Shown here in pieces: positions 28,269-40,049 of a stretch of 64,000 bases of DNA (positions are counted from its first letter, which is position 1; each line of letters starts with the position of its first letter). The translations under genes were made by a program, and so were the position numbers. A model generated the notes under the pieces. That model was not told the DNA's origin and did not search any database. It saw only the letters and a program-made list of their open reading frames with translations. Origin of the DNA: Nosema muscidifuracis (taxonomy: Eukaryota; Microsporidia; Nosematidae); assembly GCA_028335825.1 (NCBI GenBank), contig JAIOKI010000026.1:124001-188000 (forward strand), written 5' to 3'.

Positions 28269-30985
28269 ATATGCTAGCATGTTTAAAGCAAGATACTTCG
28301 GAAGCTATTGCAATCTTCAACGAGAGAAAAGCGATATACTCAAGAAAACTGGAAGCCGCAGACCGACGCAGAGAGTATAAACGCGAAAATCAAAACTTTG
28401 AGCTCTATAGATGCAACTTCTATAGAAACCTTGGAGGTGCCAAAGAGGTCGCTCATAATGTGAGTAAAGATGATATTTGCTCTTTCTGGTCTACTATGTG
28501 GAATAAGAAAGAACAACCCAATAACTGCAATAGTTTTGGGGAATATCTCTTAGAGTACCTGCCTGATGATCAAGAGCAGATCACTTTTCCAACCTTTGAA
28601 GAGTTTGTGGATATTGTTAAATATCTGCCAAACTGGAAGGCTGCAGGATGTGATGGGATCTTTAACTTCTTCATTAAGAAGTATGAAGCTCTACATCCTT
28701 TCCTCTACAATATTGTTAAGGAAATATGCCTGGATGGGAAAGAACCCAAAGCTTGGTTCTATAAGGGGATTACTTACCTACTACCCAAAGGTACCCCAAC
28801 AAATGGTAGTGAATTCAGGCCAATAACCTGTATGTCAAACCTCTATAAATTGACGACGAAGTGTACCACTAAAGTGATGCAATTAATTGTTGAAAGTAGA
28901 GGACTACTAGCAGAGAACCAGTTAGGAACAGTTAGACAAGTGCAGGGAGCTAAGGAGCAAGCTATGATAAACATAGCAGTCAATAAGAAGCATGGAAACA
29001 AGCTAAAGACCATGTGGATAGATGTTAAAAAGGCCTACGACTCTGTAGATCACGAATATCTATTAGCATGTATTAGCAAGTTAAATCTCCCTCAATGGAT
29101 CGGAACATTCCTAGAAGCTACAGTTAAAAAGTGGCACATTGAGATAAAGTCAAAATCGGAAACAATAATGACTAAGAAGATCGAAAGGGGCATATTACAA
29201 GGAGACTCCTTGTCACCCCTTTTGTTTGTACTATGTATGGACCCGTTGAGCAGGAAACTGAATTCAATATTTCCAAAAGTAGGAATACTTACTCACGATA
29301 GTGTGTTCGTAACAAACCATCTTCTATTTATTGATGATCTTAAGCTCCTTGCAGAGACCGAAGTTGTTCTTAAATTAATGAACGAGGAAACCAAAAAGTT
29401 TTTCTCGGCTGTAGGTTTAGAGATGAACAAAAGTAAGTCTGCAACTAATTGTATAGAATGTAGCGATGATGCAGTTATGCTGGAGGGTCACCAAGGATAT
29501 AAATACCTTGGAATTACAGAGGACTCCTCTAGTACTGTCAAAAGAGAGACTTTTGAAAAAGTAAGAAGTGAGATCTTACAAAGGGTAGAGAAGCTGTGCA
29601 AAACTAAATTAAATGGCAAGAATATGATTCGAGCTATTAATGAGCATGAAATATCAGTGATAAACTACCATGTTGGCCTTCTAAAACTAGAACCAGCAGA
29701 TTTTAAAAGTCTTGATTTTGATATCCGACAGGTACTAATTAAGTACCAAATCCATCTACAGCCAGCCTGTAAGGAAAGATTATACCTCCCTAGATCTGAA
29801 ATGGGGAGAGGACTCATAGGTATTGAAGATAGAAGTGAGAATATGCTTCTATCTATCTACAAGTCACTGGATGAATCTAGAAATAGTTCACCTAGACGAG
29901 CAGCAATACTAAAAGTAGAAGAAGAGACCAAGTCTCATCTCTTTACTATCAGGGAGTACCTCAAAGCAAGGTATAACTTTGTAGGGGAGATAACCCATAA
30001 GATGCTAAGAGAAGCCCAAAGAACGGCGCTTTACAACGAAATAGGTAAAAGAACCAACCATGGAAAGTTGTTTAAAGCTAAAGGGAATGAATTAGTGAGC
30101 ATCAGGGACTCCTCTACCTGGCTGGTAAAAGGGAACAACCAGGCTAGATCCGAGGCAATTTATTGCTTCCTGCAGGATAGGAATATATTCTGTGGACAGG
30201 AAGGGCAATGCTCCCACTGTGGATCTCATAGGAAGACCGTGGATCATCTGGCTACCAAATGTGATCGAATGTTGGGTTTTGATTATATGAAGCGACACAA
30301 CGAGGTAGTTAGATGTATTCATCTCTTACTATGCAAGAAATATGGCTTTAAGAAGACTAATAAGATACGTGGCCACTCAGTACAAGAAATAATTGAGAAT
30401 GAAAGAGCTGAGATACGAGTGGACACAAGAGTATCAACTAGTATTAAAGTTAGCCATAATAAGCCTGATATTCTTGTATTTGACAAGAAGAAGAAAGAGA
30501 TATTAATAGTGGAAGTTGGTATTACCAACCAGGATCGACTTACAATAGTTGAGAATGAGAAACTTAGAAAATACGATCTTCTTGCAAATGAATTGGGATT
30601 AATTTATAAATCTCGAACAAGAATATTTCCTTATGTCATGACATGGGATGGAGTGGTAACCAAATACCACCAGAAGTATATCAGGGAGCTGGAAATCCTA
30701 CCCTTCCTAGAAGCATACATCCAGTCTATTGTACTGAAGAAGACCTTAGAGTCTATCTCTTTGGATCGAAGACGAGGATATGACCAGGAAGATGCAGGAG
30801 AGGAAGAAATGGTTAGAGCTGTAAGTGCACTAGCTGGGAAGGCAACTGCTGAAGACATGAAATTAACAGGGGACAAGCCAAAAGTAATAATTGAGCTTAT
30901 GAGCGGTAATAATACCACAGTAAACAAGAACTGTGAAGGGCTAGACCTGCCAAAGGATATCAATCTGACTATTGAACGATTATAA
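28256..30985 (+). CDS. LINE reverse transcriptase with CCHC zinc finger and restriction-like endonuclease
   Basis: A 909-aa protein that nicks target DNA and reverse-transcribes its own RNA there. RT motifs: FRPITCMSNLYKL (187-199), WIDVKKAYDSVDH (254-266, motif A Asp256), GILQGDSLSPLLF (312-324), and LLFIDDLKLLA (356-366, catalytic Asp360-Asp361). Cys652, Cys655, His664 and Cys669 form a CCHC finger, followed by KRHN (679-682). The endonuclease core is NKPDILVF (735-742, Pro-Asp) with Glu753 in IVEVG. This finger-plus-RLE layout is that of the R2/R4/Dong-type LINEs, which often insert at specific sites. The frame has no internal stop, so insertion is recent. Its GC content and codon use differ sharply from the host genes. 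It is flanked by decayed relatives and inserted among Ty3/gypsy debris. Confidence 0.93.
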   Translation: MRELNMLACLKQDTSEAIAIFNERKAIYSRKLEAADRRREYKRENQNFELYRCNFYRNLGGAKEVAHNVSKDDICSFWSTMWNKKEQPNNCNSFGEYLLEYLPDDQEQITFPTFEEFVDIVKYLPNWKAAGCDGIFNFFIKKYEALHPFLYNIVKEICLDGKEPKAWFYKGITYLLPKGTPTNGSEFRPITCMSNLYKLTTKCTTKVMQLIVESRGLLAENQLGTVRQVQGAKEQAMINIAVNKKHGNKLKTMWIDVKKAYDSVDHEYLLACISKLNLPQWIGTFLEATVKKWHIEIKSKSETIMTKKIERGILQGDSLSPLLFVLCMDPLSRKLNSIFPKVGILTHDSVFVTNHLLFIDDLKLLAETEVVLKLMNEETKKFFSAVGLEMNKSKSATNCIECSDDAVMLEGHQGYKYLGITEDSSSTVKRETFEKVRSEILQRVEKLCKTKLNGKNMIRAINEHEISVINYHVGLLKLEPADFKSLDFDIRQVLIKYQIHLQPACKERLYLPRSEMGRGLIGIEDRSENMLLSIYKSLDESRNSSPRRAAILKVEEETKSHLFTIREYLKARYNFVGEITHKMLREAQRTALYNEIGKRTNHGKLFKAKGNELVSIRDSSTWLVKGNNQARSEAIYCFLQDRNIFCGQEGQCSHCGSHRKTVDHLATKCDRMLGFDYMKRHNEVVRCIHLLLCKKYGFKKTNKIRGHSVQEIIENERAEIRVDTRVSTSIKVSHNKPDILVFDKKKKEILIVEVGITNQDRLTIVENEKLRKYDLLANELGLIYKSRTRIFPYVMTWDGVVTKYHQKYIRELEILPFLEAYIQSIVLKKTLESISLDRRRGYDQEDAGEEEMVRAVSALAGKATAEDMKLTGDKPKVIIELMSGNNTTVNKNCEGLDLPKDINLTIERL

Positions 30986-31279
30986 GTAGAAACAAATAAC
31001 TCATTAAATTATTTATTAGTTAATCAATCATGCTTATTATATAATCTAGAAAATGAATTTCTAATCAGTCACTAACGCACGGTAGACTATAAACATATTT
31101 TTTAAGTATTGACGATAAAAAGATCAATTTATTGAATATTGAAATCTTCTAATAGAGAATTTAAATGAAAGGAAGATTAAAATCATTGACAATTTTGATG
31201 TTTATCAGATATTAAGGAAGTATAGGGATTAAATAGTTCATTCTATCATCTGAAAATAAAATCTAAGAATTTCAAACTA

Positions 31280-32520
31280 ATACTGAAACAAGAATTGTAC
31301 AATCTGGGTCTACACATAATTCCGGTTAAATACCAAAACAAGCAAATTTTTAAACTGAAATATCATTAAAATTAAAATAATTTAAAAAAGCACTAACCTT
31401 TAATCAAGCCATATAAATGAAGTCATAATTGATAAAATATGTGAAATTTTCTATATATTTGAGAGCTTACAGATTATGAAAAATAATAAATGATACTCCT
31501 TGTTTTAAAAATGGGTATAATCAAATCTAAATAGACAAAAATTAAAGATATTTAGCAGAATTTACTGCATCAGATGAATCTTATTGGTCTAACAAAGTAC
31601 AATAATAAATTAGGATTTAATATTTTTAAATGTGCTGAATCACATTTTAAAAGACATAAGAAAACTCCATATTTAATACATTGATGACATCAAAATATAT
31701 TGTGAAAATACATGTGAAACATAAATACCTTAAGAAATGTGCTTTATAGACTTTTATTATACATATTCAAATTAATTATGTTAAGACGAAATAAAATTCT
31801 CGGGATATAAAAATTTGAAGGTATATAATAAGCAGAGATAAAGTAAAAGTTAATTTAAAATATATTAACAAAAACATTTTACGATTATAAGAAATGCTGA
31901 GAAAAAACTGTATTTGTTTTATTTGTCGGAACGAAGTTTTATGCATTATTTAAGCAGTAAAGTTGCTTCTGTATGCAAATTTCTAAAAGATGTAAAGTTC
32001 GAAGTAACAGAAAAGAAAAAAACTGAGATATGAAGAGCAAAACTATATTAAGTAACTAGATTTTACAAAAACTTTTTATATACAGAAATATTACGATATA
32101 GTATTATTGAACATTTAATTAAAAAATATCCATGATGAACTTAATTACTTTATAGTAAAAAAAATTATTTGCTATTCTTAGACGCCAGACTACCTACGAT
32201 ATATAGAACAATTTTATCAAAAAACAAAGAGAAATAGTCCATCTTGATACAGTAATAAAAAAAATAAGTTCACGATGGAAACTTAAATTAAGTGAATATG
32301 ATATATCTCTTAAAATTATTGCATGTTTAAGAATGTTTAGCTTGAAAGAAAAGAGATAAGCAAACTTTAAAAAAGAAGAATTACCGAATGAAGATTACAA
32401 TTTTAATTATAAATTAGCATATATTAAGGAATTTTCTAAAGAGCAAGTCAAAAATAGCTACTCATTGAAATTTAAACATAGAAAACAAGTTGTAAATCAA
32501 ACATGTACAAAATATTTAAT
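31280..32520 (+). mobile_element. Ty3/gypsy LTR retrotransposon fossil (RT and RNase H parts)
   Basis: Broken remnant directly downstream of the intact LINE. RT is recognised by a GYNQI-like and a Y-x-DD-like segment (about 31500-31700), RNase H by RWKLKLSEYDISLK (about 32275-32320), typical of the family. It carries many breaks and is old. The LINE may have inserted into this element. Confidence 0.55.
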
Positions 32521-32689
32521 AAACTGGCTTGTTTGAGAGGATAAGTAGTAATATCTAAAAACCCTTTGTGTATTAGATTATTATATAAAATTATTGAACT
32601 CAAAAAAGTTATTTTATAGCAATAGTAGATGTGTAGCAGAAATGGAGTGTGATGAGTAAAGTTGCATGATTAGAAAATTTTTATTTTTA

Positions 32690-33357
32690 TTTTTATACAA
32701 CTTCATATTAGTACAGAGAATTTTTTACAGTTTTCAAACAATGCAATTTAAGAAGTGAGTTTTTTCAATTTTTAGTGAATAAGAAGCTTATATATGATGA
32801 AATAGCTTGTGTTTATTGCGGTAAAAATATGTTTTTAACTAATTTTTCAAAAGATACTTTGGGTATAAATTAGAAATGTTTTAATTCTTGTTGCTGACAT
32901 TTTTAAAAAACATTATTTGTTATGTATTGCAGTTTTTTTCATAACAGTCTCATAAATGAAATGATTATCTAGAAATTATATTTATTTCATAAAAAACTTA
33001 AACATTTTATATATCTGATTTTTTTGGAGTTAATAGAAATGCAATAGGAATAATAAATGATAATAATAGAAAAAAATTGAAGAATTTAATATAGTGAATA
33101 CAAGTATAGTTCAGGGAAAGGAATATGTAAAAACAGTTCTAAATATATCATCTGATACTTTTATTCATGAAATTGAAAATTTTGTAAGACATAGAAGCAT
33201 AATACATACATATCAATCAAAAGCCTATAATAATTCTATGATTACGTATAATTACAGGCCTGTGCATTATATGACTAATGTGCATACCTGTAATGTAGAA
33301 AACTTCGATAATAGAATTAAAACTGATATCAAAAATCAGTTATGTGTTATATAAGAG
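32690..33357 (+). mobile_element. Merlin/ISXO2-like DNA transposon fragment
   Basis: A DDE-type cut-and-paste transposon remnant. The N-terminal part reads FFQFLVNKKLIYDEIACVYC (near 32760), a zinc-finger start. A separate open frame at 33094-33354 (86 aa) ends with AYNNSMITYNYRPVHYMTN and HTCNVENFDNRIKTDIK. This matches the family pattern AY...Y.H..V.H and HT..IE...lK near the last catalytic residue. The central part with the first Asp is missing or decayed. No terminal inverted repeats were found. It sits between two Ty3/gypsy remnants. Confidence 0.55.
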
Positions 33358-33859
33358 ATAAGATCAGCACTTATAAATCTGAAACACTAGAAAAGGTTTA
33401 GGACATTATTAAAGTTCTTTAAATTTATTTATTAATCAAATTTTAGTTGAAAAAATAATTTAATTTAGAGTATTATCATTGCATGATAAGAAAGAGAGCA
33501 TTAGAGGTGTATAATCAATAAAGTTAATGGAATTAGTGACTGGATATGTATTAATTAATTTAAATGTTGAGAAGAAAGTAGTATTTAGTTACTACTGTTA
33601 CATATTAGTACAATATTACCTTATTTATGATAAATAAACATATTAGACGATACTAAACAATGGGTTAACGGGTCTTGGATATGATCAGTAGGTCAGAATA
33701 TTATTTCAGGAACTTTATAGGATAGTATATGGCTTAAATTTGAAAGGAAAGTGAAGATTGAAAATATATGATGGGTTCATAAAGCCAAAATTGTTTGTAC
33801 TTAAGAATATCAAATTTGATGATAAGTGAAAAAATATAAAAATATTATAAAAGAAAATT

Positions 33860-36100
33860 AAACAGGAGTAACAGAATAAGAAAAAGAGAGTTCATTTCAA
33901 AAGATGTTTTAGGTGTAGTGCGATCTGAAATAGAGAAAAGAAGAATCCTCATATGTTATGAGTGTAAAAGATTAGGACAGAATATTGCTGAGTATTATTA
34001 TAGATGTAAGAAAACTTGTAAAAAAATAACATTTTTTCAGAATAAAGGAAAAAAAGTAAGGCTTCACGAAGAAATCCAAAAGAGTTATATGAAGAGAGAA
34101 GAGGAGCGTTGAGGAAGTTAAGAATAGATTTAGAGCATGATAAGAAGGAAGAGATAGAATTTTGCCTGTAGAATAAAAACAGAAAAAAGTAAAAAGATCT
34201 TTAAGAAAGACCAGGCAATAATAAATGAACATATAAACACTACAGCTTAATATATATGGCCCGGAAAGATTTAATGTGATAATAATATCTATTTCGGAAT
34301 GAAAGAATTTAATCAGACTAGTAAACAATTTAATGGCTTCAAGTGATAGAATGGAAAATAAAACGTATGAATTAGTGAATATAAAAGACACAATAAGCTG
34401 TACACGAGGTCAAATTATTTTACAGTAATTGACGTCAAAGATGAATTTTATCTTATAGAAATTGAGAATTCATATAAGCACAAGAGGGTATATGATTGGA
34501 ATAGTTGTTGATGAGATTTAAAAATTCACCACAGATATTTCAAAGAAAATGACAATGATTTTGATAAATATTATTGTTAATGTGATATAAATTTTTTATA
34601 AATGGCATACTCGCACATGTTAAGATGAAGAGAGAGCATGAGAATAAGTTTTAAAAGTTATGAAATTGTTAAAAGTGAATAATATAATGATAAATTTAAA
34701 AAAGATACAGTTGTCTAAAATAGAGGTAATTGTTAACGTAACATTGAATGGGGAGAGATAAGATCTTAGAAGATTAACAAAAATAAGACGTTCTAGTTTT
34801 CACAACCCAAGAGAGTATTTGAAGTGTGTATATTTTTATGGTTAAGAAGCTGGTTTAAAAGTTCTAAAAGACTACTTATAGCTTACTATTTATTTAAAAG
34901 AGAGCTTATGGTGGAAGAATAAGGCTCGGAACTTGACAAAGAAGATGGATTTGAAATTCGAAACGTGAAAAAAGTTTCAAGTAATTTGAGGAAGCTCGGA
35001 ATAGAAAACTAAAAAAATAATTTGTACTAAGAAGGAATAAAAAATAAAAGTAGGTGCCACTATAATGGGCATCTAAGAAGTTTAGCCCAACAGAAACTAG
35101 ATATGAGATTAGTGAAAAATCAATGTATTCTGTGTTCAAAGAATAAAATATTTTTACGAATTGAGACGAAAAACATGTTTTAAAAATGATAAAATTAACC
35201 ATTGGACATAAAATATTCATGAATTTGATTTTACAATTGACTATGAAGAACCAGAAACACTAAAAGAAGCAGATTCTAAAGTTAAAAATGATTAGAAACA
35301 TATTAATGACAGGTAATTTAAAGATAAAATAGACTAATCTAATAATTTGATTTAGGTAGAATGAGAAAGAAGATTTAATAAGAAAATACAATGAAAAACA
35401 TGGTCATAGGAAAGTATGAGTGTTTTTATGATTTAAAACTGGGGAATATTGAAAAAAATTATTAAGAAGTGTGTAAAAGGTTTAAAGAATCCGATTATGT
35501 AAGTAAAAGTATATATTCAGTTGAATCAATTGCTGTAGAAAAATATGTTATAGTGGCAATAAACTATTATACAATGACCATACAAAGAAACTTAGTGAAT
35601 CATAAACGAGAATGTAGAAATTTTTAATTTATAGAAGAATTATGTAAGAAAGGAAAGCGACTAGAAAAGCTAAACATAGAAACGAGAAAAAGTTTATAAA
35701 CAAAGAATTCGGAAGATGTGTATAGATTGGATATATGGCACGGAAAGTCAAGTTTTGTGACAGATAGAAGTAATGTAGGAATTGAGCGTATAATTGGTAC
35801 ACTAAGAATAAATTAAAAGATAAAATGGAAGATTCGCTTGAGATTAGTAAGTGAAGTAGATGACTGACCATTTTATAAGTAATGTTATATATTTGTATAA
35901 TATTTATCTACATTATGGTAAATAAATACAATTACTAAATTTCAAATTATTTATTTTACACTGTTTTTAATTAATCACGTTTAGTTAAATAATCTAGTAA
36001 TCGAGGCGAGAAATTTTAATGAATGAAAATTTCATAATTAACAAGATAGAATATTATTTATTAATAAGTAAATCACCATAGACTTACGGTAATATTAATA
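33860..36100 (+). mobile_element. Ty3/gypsy LTR retrotransposon fossil (gag zinc-knuckle to integrase)
   Basis: Broken remnant with parts in normal order: a Cys-containing zinc-knuckle-like region near 33900-34050, RT near 34400-34700 (YFTVIDVKDEFYLIEIE), an RNase H region, and an integrase N-terminal finger region near 35350-35600. The end near 35985-36092 may be LTR sequence, since a similar stretch occurs at 27157. It carries many breaks and is old. Confidence 0.6.
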
Positions 36101-36779
36101 ATCGGATTTTATTTTATAAATATATGTCAATTTGACTTTCTTACAAGAAAAGTATTAACTATTTATCCATAATTTTGATTAATTAATATTATAGAGAGAA
36201 AAAAGAACAAACTTTTAATATGATAAATCATAATATTTGTTGTCATTTTTTAATACTAAAATCATTTGTGTTCTATTCTAAAATAGGTCTTTAGTAAAGA
36301 ACCAGTTAAATTATTATTTAATGGAATTCTTTCATGTCTAAAGCTAATTATTTAAAACAATAAATGATTATTCAAAAGAAAAATACAAAATATTTTAATT
36401 TTTACATTAAAATTAAAGACAAGAATATTAGAAAACGAATAGTAAATATCGTAAAAATTTTCAGAAGGAATTATTTAAAATTTTCAAAATTTATAGAGTG
36501 GCATAACTATTAGTAATTGTTGGAAAGGCTTATAACTTTGATAGAAGTCTTATAAAATAAATAGAAGTAAACCAAACAGAAAAGTTTATTATTTGAGAAG
36601 ATAGCTATTAAATTAAAATTATGACAATACTTGGTTTTTTATTGTCAAAATAGCCTTTTAGAATAAAATCATATTATTAGGCTAAATAAATAATTTAGAG
36701 GCTATAAAAAAATTGTGAATTAAAAAACATAATTATGATACAAAATTTCTGATAAAGCTTCTATTTAAAAAAAATCTAT

Positions 36780-37000
36780 ATGAATTAAGTTTTGGAATCA
36801 ACTATTTATAAGAATATCGTTGTTATTTTAAGTGTAACAAAAAATTTTTGAATGACACTAGATTACTCAAAAGGAAATTTTCTTGTTTTATTGTGTAAAT
36901 GGTGCAAGAATAATTCAGAGTAATTTGAGATCATAGAATTAGATGTTGTTTCATCAACAATAGTAAGTTGGTATACTCGCTGAGATAATTAATTTCCTAC
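36780..37000 (+). mobile_element. Merlin/ISXO2-like transposon fragment (N-terminal part)
   Basis: YRCYFKCNKKFLNDTRLL followed by LLCKWCKN and, after a gap, VSSTIVSWYTR. This matches the zinc-binding and helix-turn-helix start of the transposase and parallels the copy at 52430-53070 (YRYCLKCKKC, LYLWCKD, STITKCYARFDKWW). The remainder is lost. Confidence 0.45.
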
Positions 37001-37539
37001 TTTTTATTCACATTTAATCATTTAAAACGAATTTATAGTGAAATTGTATTGCTAAAATAGATCGAGTTTTTTATGTGAAAACAAGTAATGACGAACATCA
37101 ACTTCGGAGAAAATAGTGTGAAGATTTAGTTGTATATTCTTTTAGAAATCGTCGAATAAAGTTCGTTAAATATGCCGGACGATATAATTAAAATTACACT
37201 TGATACAGCTTTTTATGTCCAATAAATTTTGTAATGATATAAACGACTGAAATGTAAATCTGAAATTTATTTTATATAAATTATAAAATAATGTGTCTAA
37301 TTTTAAAAATATATTTAGAATTTACTTTTATATAAAGTATACTATTTATTGATTTTTTTAAAAAATTATTAATTATGAACTTAAAACTTATCAATCAAAA
37401 TTTTCTATGTAAGTTGACCTCTATCTATTTCCGTACAGTCAATTTTATGCACTCTTTGATTTACTTTATTTATATTTAATAATCAATAATATTAAATATA
37501 CTAAAAATATTCCTAAGATTAAGGTAAGTAACATGATGT
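37001..37539. other. Undetermined AT-rich region
   Basis: No gene seen between the Merlin-like fragment and the next LINE copy. Confidence 0.4.
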
Positions 37540-39810
37540 CACAAAAGAAAATACTAAGGTGGCTTAATCCATGATGTGCCAGAAAGAACCAGAGGCAGAG
37601 AGAAAGACGTATGAAGAGTATATCTTAAATTATGACCTAAATATGCAACAGGAAAGAGTATTCTAGTTAGAAAATGAATTTATTAAAGTAATTAAATTGC
37701 TGCACAACTGGAAAAGCGGCTGACCTTGATAAATTTATAAATTTTTCATTAAGAAGATGACTGATATCCATAAAGAACTGTACAAGATTGCGAGAATAAT
37801 TTGCCTTGAGGATTCATGTGAGGAAAATTAGTTTTATAAAAGGTTAACTTATCTAATACAAAAAGGTACGTCAAATTCGGGCAAGGATTTTAGACCCATT
37901 ACGTGTATGTATAACATTAGTACTCTAGAACATTTACAAAAATTAAATTCTGTTATGCGATAACTAAAGGAGAATTGTCAGAAGAGCATAAGGGCGAAAG
38001 AACAAATGCTTACAAATATAATGTTAAACAAAAGTCATAGCCATAGGCTGAAGACGACATAGATTTACATGAAAGAAGCATACGACTTTGTTACTCACTT
38101 CTACTTACTAGGTGTATCGAAAGCCTAGGGCTTCCAAAATGGATGGAAGAATTTGTAAATAATATAACTAAAAGGTGAACACTTAAAATAAGAGTAAATA
38201 ATGAGATAGTGTTAAATAAGCAGGTAAAAAGAGGAATCTTACAAGGAGATAGTCTTTCTCCGTTACTCTTTGTTTTGTCTATGGACCCTGTAAGCAATAA
38301 TTTGAATGGCGTATACCCAAAAATAGGAATCGACACAAAAGGGAAGCGCTTTGTTTGCAAACATTTATTATTTATAATTTACCTAAGATTGCTAGTAACT
38401 ATTGATGAAGTATAAGTATAATGGTAGAAGAAACCAAAAGATTTATTACATTAGTAGGTCTAGAAATTAATAATGATAAATCTGCAACGAATACTGCTGA
38501 TAGCGCTAGATGGATACAAGTACTTAGGATTGTTTGAAAATTTCATAGATAAAATCACGGTATAAACTAAAGATTAAGATATGGAAAGAAATTAAGAGAA
38601 GATGCGAGTCTCTGTGTAAGACAAAGCTAAACGCTAGAAACCTGTTCAAGGCAATGAATGAACATTCTATATCACATATTACAATGTAGGCATCCTAAGA
38701 GTCAAACCTAATGAATTCAGAGAGCTAGACGATATAGTTCAAAATATCCTTACAACAAATCATATTCACCAACAATCTGAATGTAAAGAGGCTATATCTT
38801 CTAAGAAATTAACTAAGAATAGTTCTGATTAATATTAAGCATAAGAGTGAAAAAATGTTATTATAACTATACCTCCTGCTAGATAGCAACAAAGAAATTA
38901 TGCTAAGAAGAAAAACAATACGCATATAGCATGTATAAGACCTTTCTTTGTAGAGAAGTATAGCCTGGAAAAACGATTTACATCAGAAGATTTAGAGGAA
39001 GCACAGAAATCATATCTATATAATGATATAGGAAAAAAACTATAATCACTCGAGAATATATAGATGCTGAGATAATCTCTTTGTGACTATCAAAGATTCT
39101 GCCCTCTGGCTTACCAAAGGAAATATTGCGGCTAGAGAAGAAAGTTATATGCCCACATTGTAATGAAAAATACAAGACAATAGATTACATGGTGACACAA
39201 TGTGATAGAATGTTCTCCCATGATTATATGAGAAGACATAATGAAGTGCTACGATGTATTCACCTTCGAATTTGTAGGAATTTTGGGGTTGCAAAAATAA
39301 AAAATTAGAAATCACTTCGTGAAGGAGTGTATTGCATTAAAGATATTGAATTAGAGTGGGTTCGCAAATCTAAAGCGCTATAAACGTAAAGTACAATAAA
39401 CCTGATATATACATAGTATACAAGCTTAGGAAAGAAGTCATGATAATAGAGGTAGAAATAAACAACTTTGATAATTTGCGAACCACGGAGACAGAGAAGA
39501 AGCTTAAGTATGATTTATGGTCAACCACTCTGCTTCACTATACAAGTATAAGTCCAAGATAATCCTTTTCGTTATGATTTGAGACGGTATAGTAACAAAC
39601 TTCTATCGTGCATACAGAACTGAGCTAAAGTTATATATTCACATCGAGGCATATATCCAGATGAAAATACTCAAGATGACATTAAAAAATCGCCGCAGAG
39701 TCTGCGATAACAAAGTCACAGTAGGTAGTAGTCTAGAAGTTGAAAAAAGAAGGCAAATCAAAGATATAAGAGTAACCTACGCGGTGAGTAAAGAATAAGA
39801 TAAGAAATTC
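37540..39810 (+). mobile_element. Decayed RLE-type LINE copy
   Basis: Follows the LINE at 27465-30985 in order and is still clearly similar. KRGILQGDSLSPLLFVLSMD and HLLFI fall inside a 68-aa open frame at 38209-38415. CPHCNEKYKTIDYMVTQC followed by RRHNEVLRCIHL (39156-39270, mostly within an open frame at 39126-39308) is the CCHC finger and the K/R-HN motif. KPDIYIVYK and an IIEVEI-like segment near 39400-39455 are the endonuclease. It is interrupted by several stops and frame changes. The 3' part includes AYIQ and a diverged tail. It is younger than the copies at 17.2 and 23.9 kb. Confidence 0.75.
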
Positions 39811-40049
39811 ATAAAACTAATATTATAAATAAACATTCAGTTTATATTTAAGGGTTTTTGGCCTGTGATATTATTTGGTTAGGGTTTTATCTAATAAGTG
39901 TTTTATGTTTTAGTAATTATTTTTTAATATTTTTGTAATTTCACTATAATTCAGTATTTTTATCGATATATTACCTATAATATTTTCTATTAGGACTTAA
40001 AATAATTAGGGTTTAATAAAATAGTAAGATATAAAATTCGATCGCATAT

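Larger units (their letters stand above)
27465..30985 (+). mobile_element. Near-intact RLE-type LINE (R4/Dong-like)
   Basis: The element is seen as a 3.5-kb GC-richer block with sharp composition edges near 27460 and 30985. The 5' edge coincides with the first Met of ORF1, so the copy may lack a 5' UTR or be slightly 5'-truncated. No poly(A) tail or clear target-site duplication was found. The only visible defect is the frame change between the two open frames. Confidence 0.85.

Noticed and set aside
30092-30963. Minus-strand frames opposite the intact LINE
   Set aside because: Shadows of the high-confidence RT/endonuclease frame.
34906-35871. Minus-strand frames at 34906-35220 and 35629-35871
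   Set aside because: They are antisense to the plus-strand Ty3/gypsy remnant and show no domain of their own.
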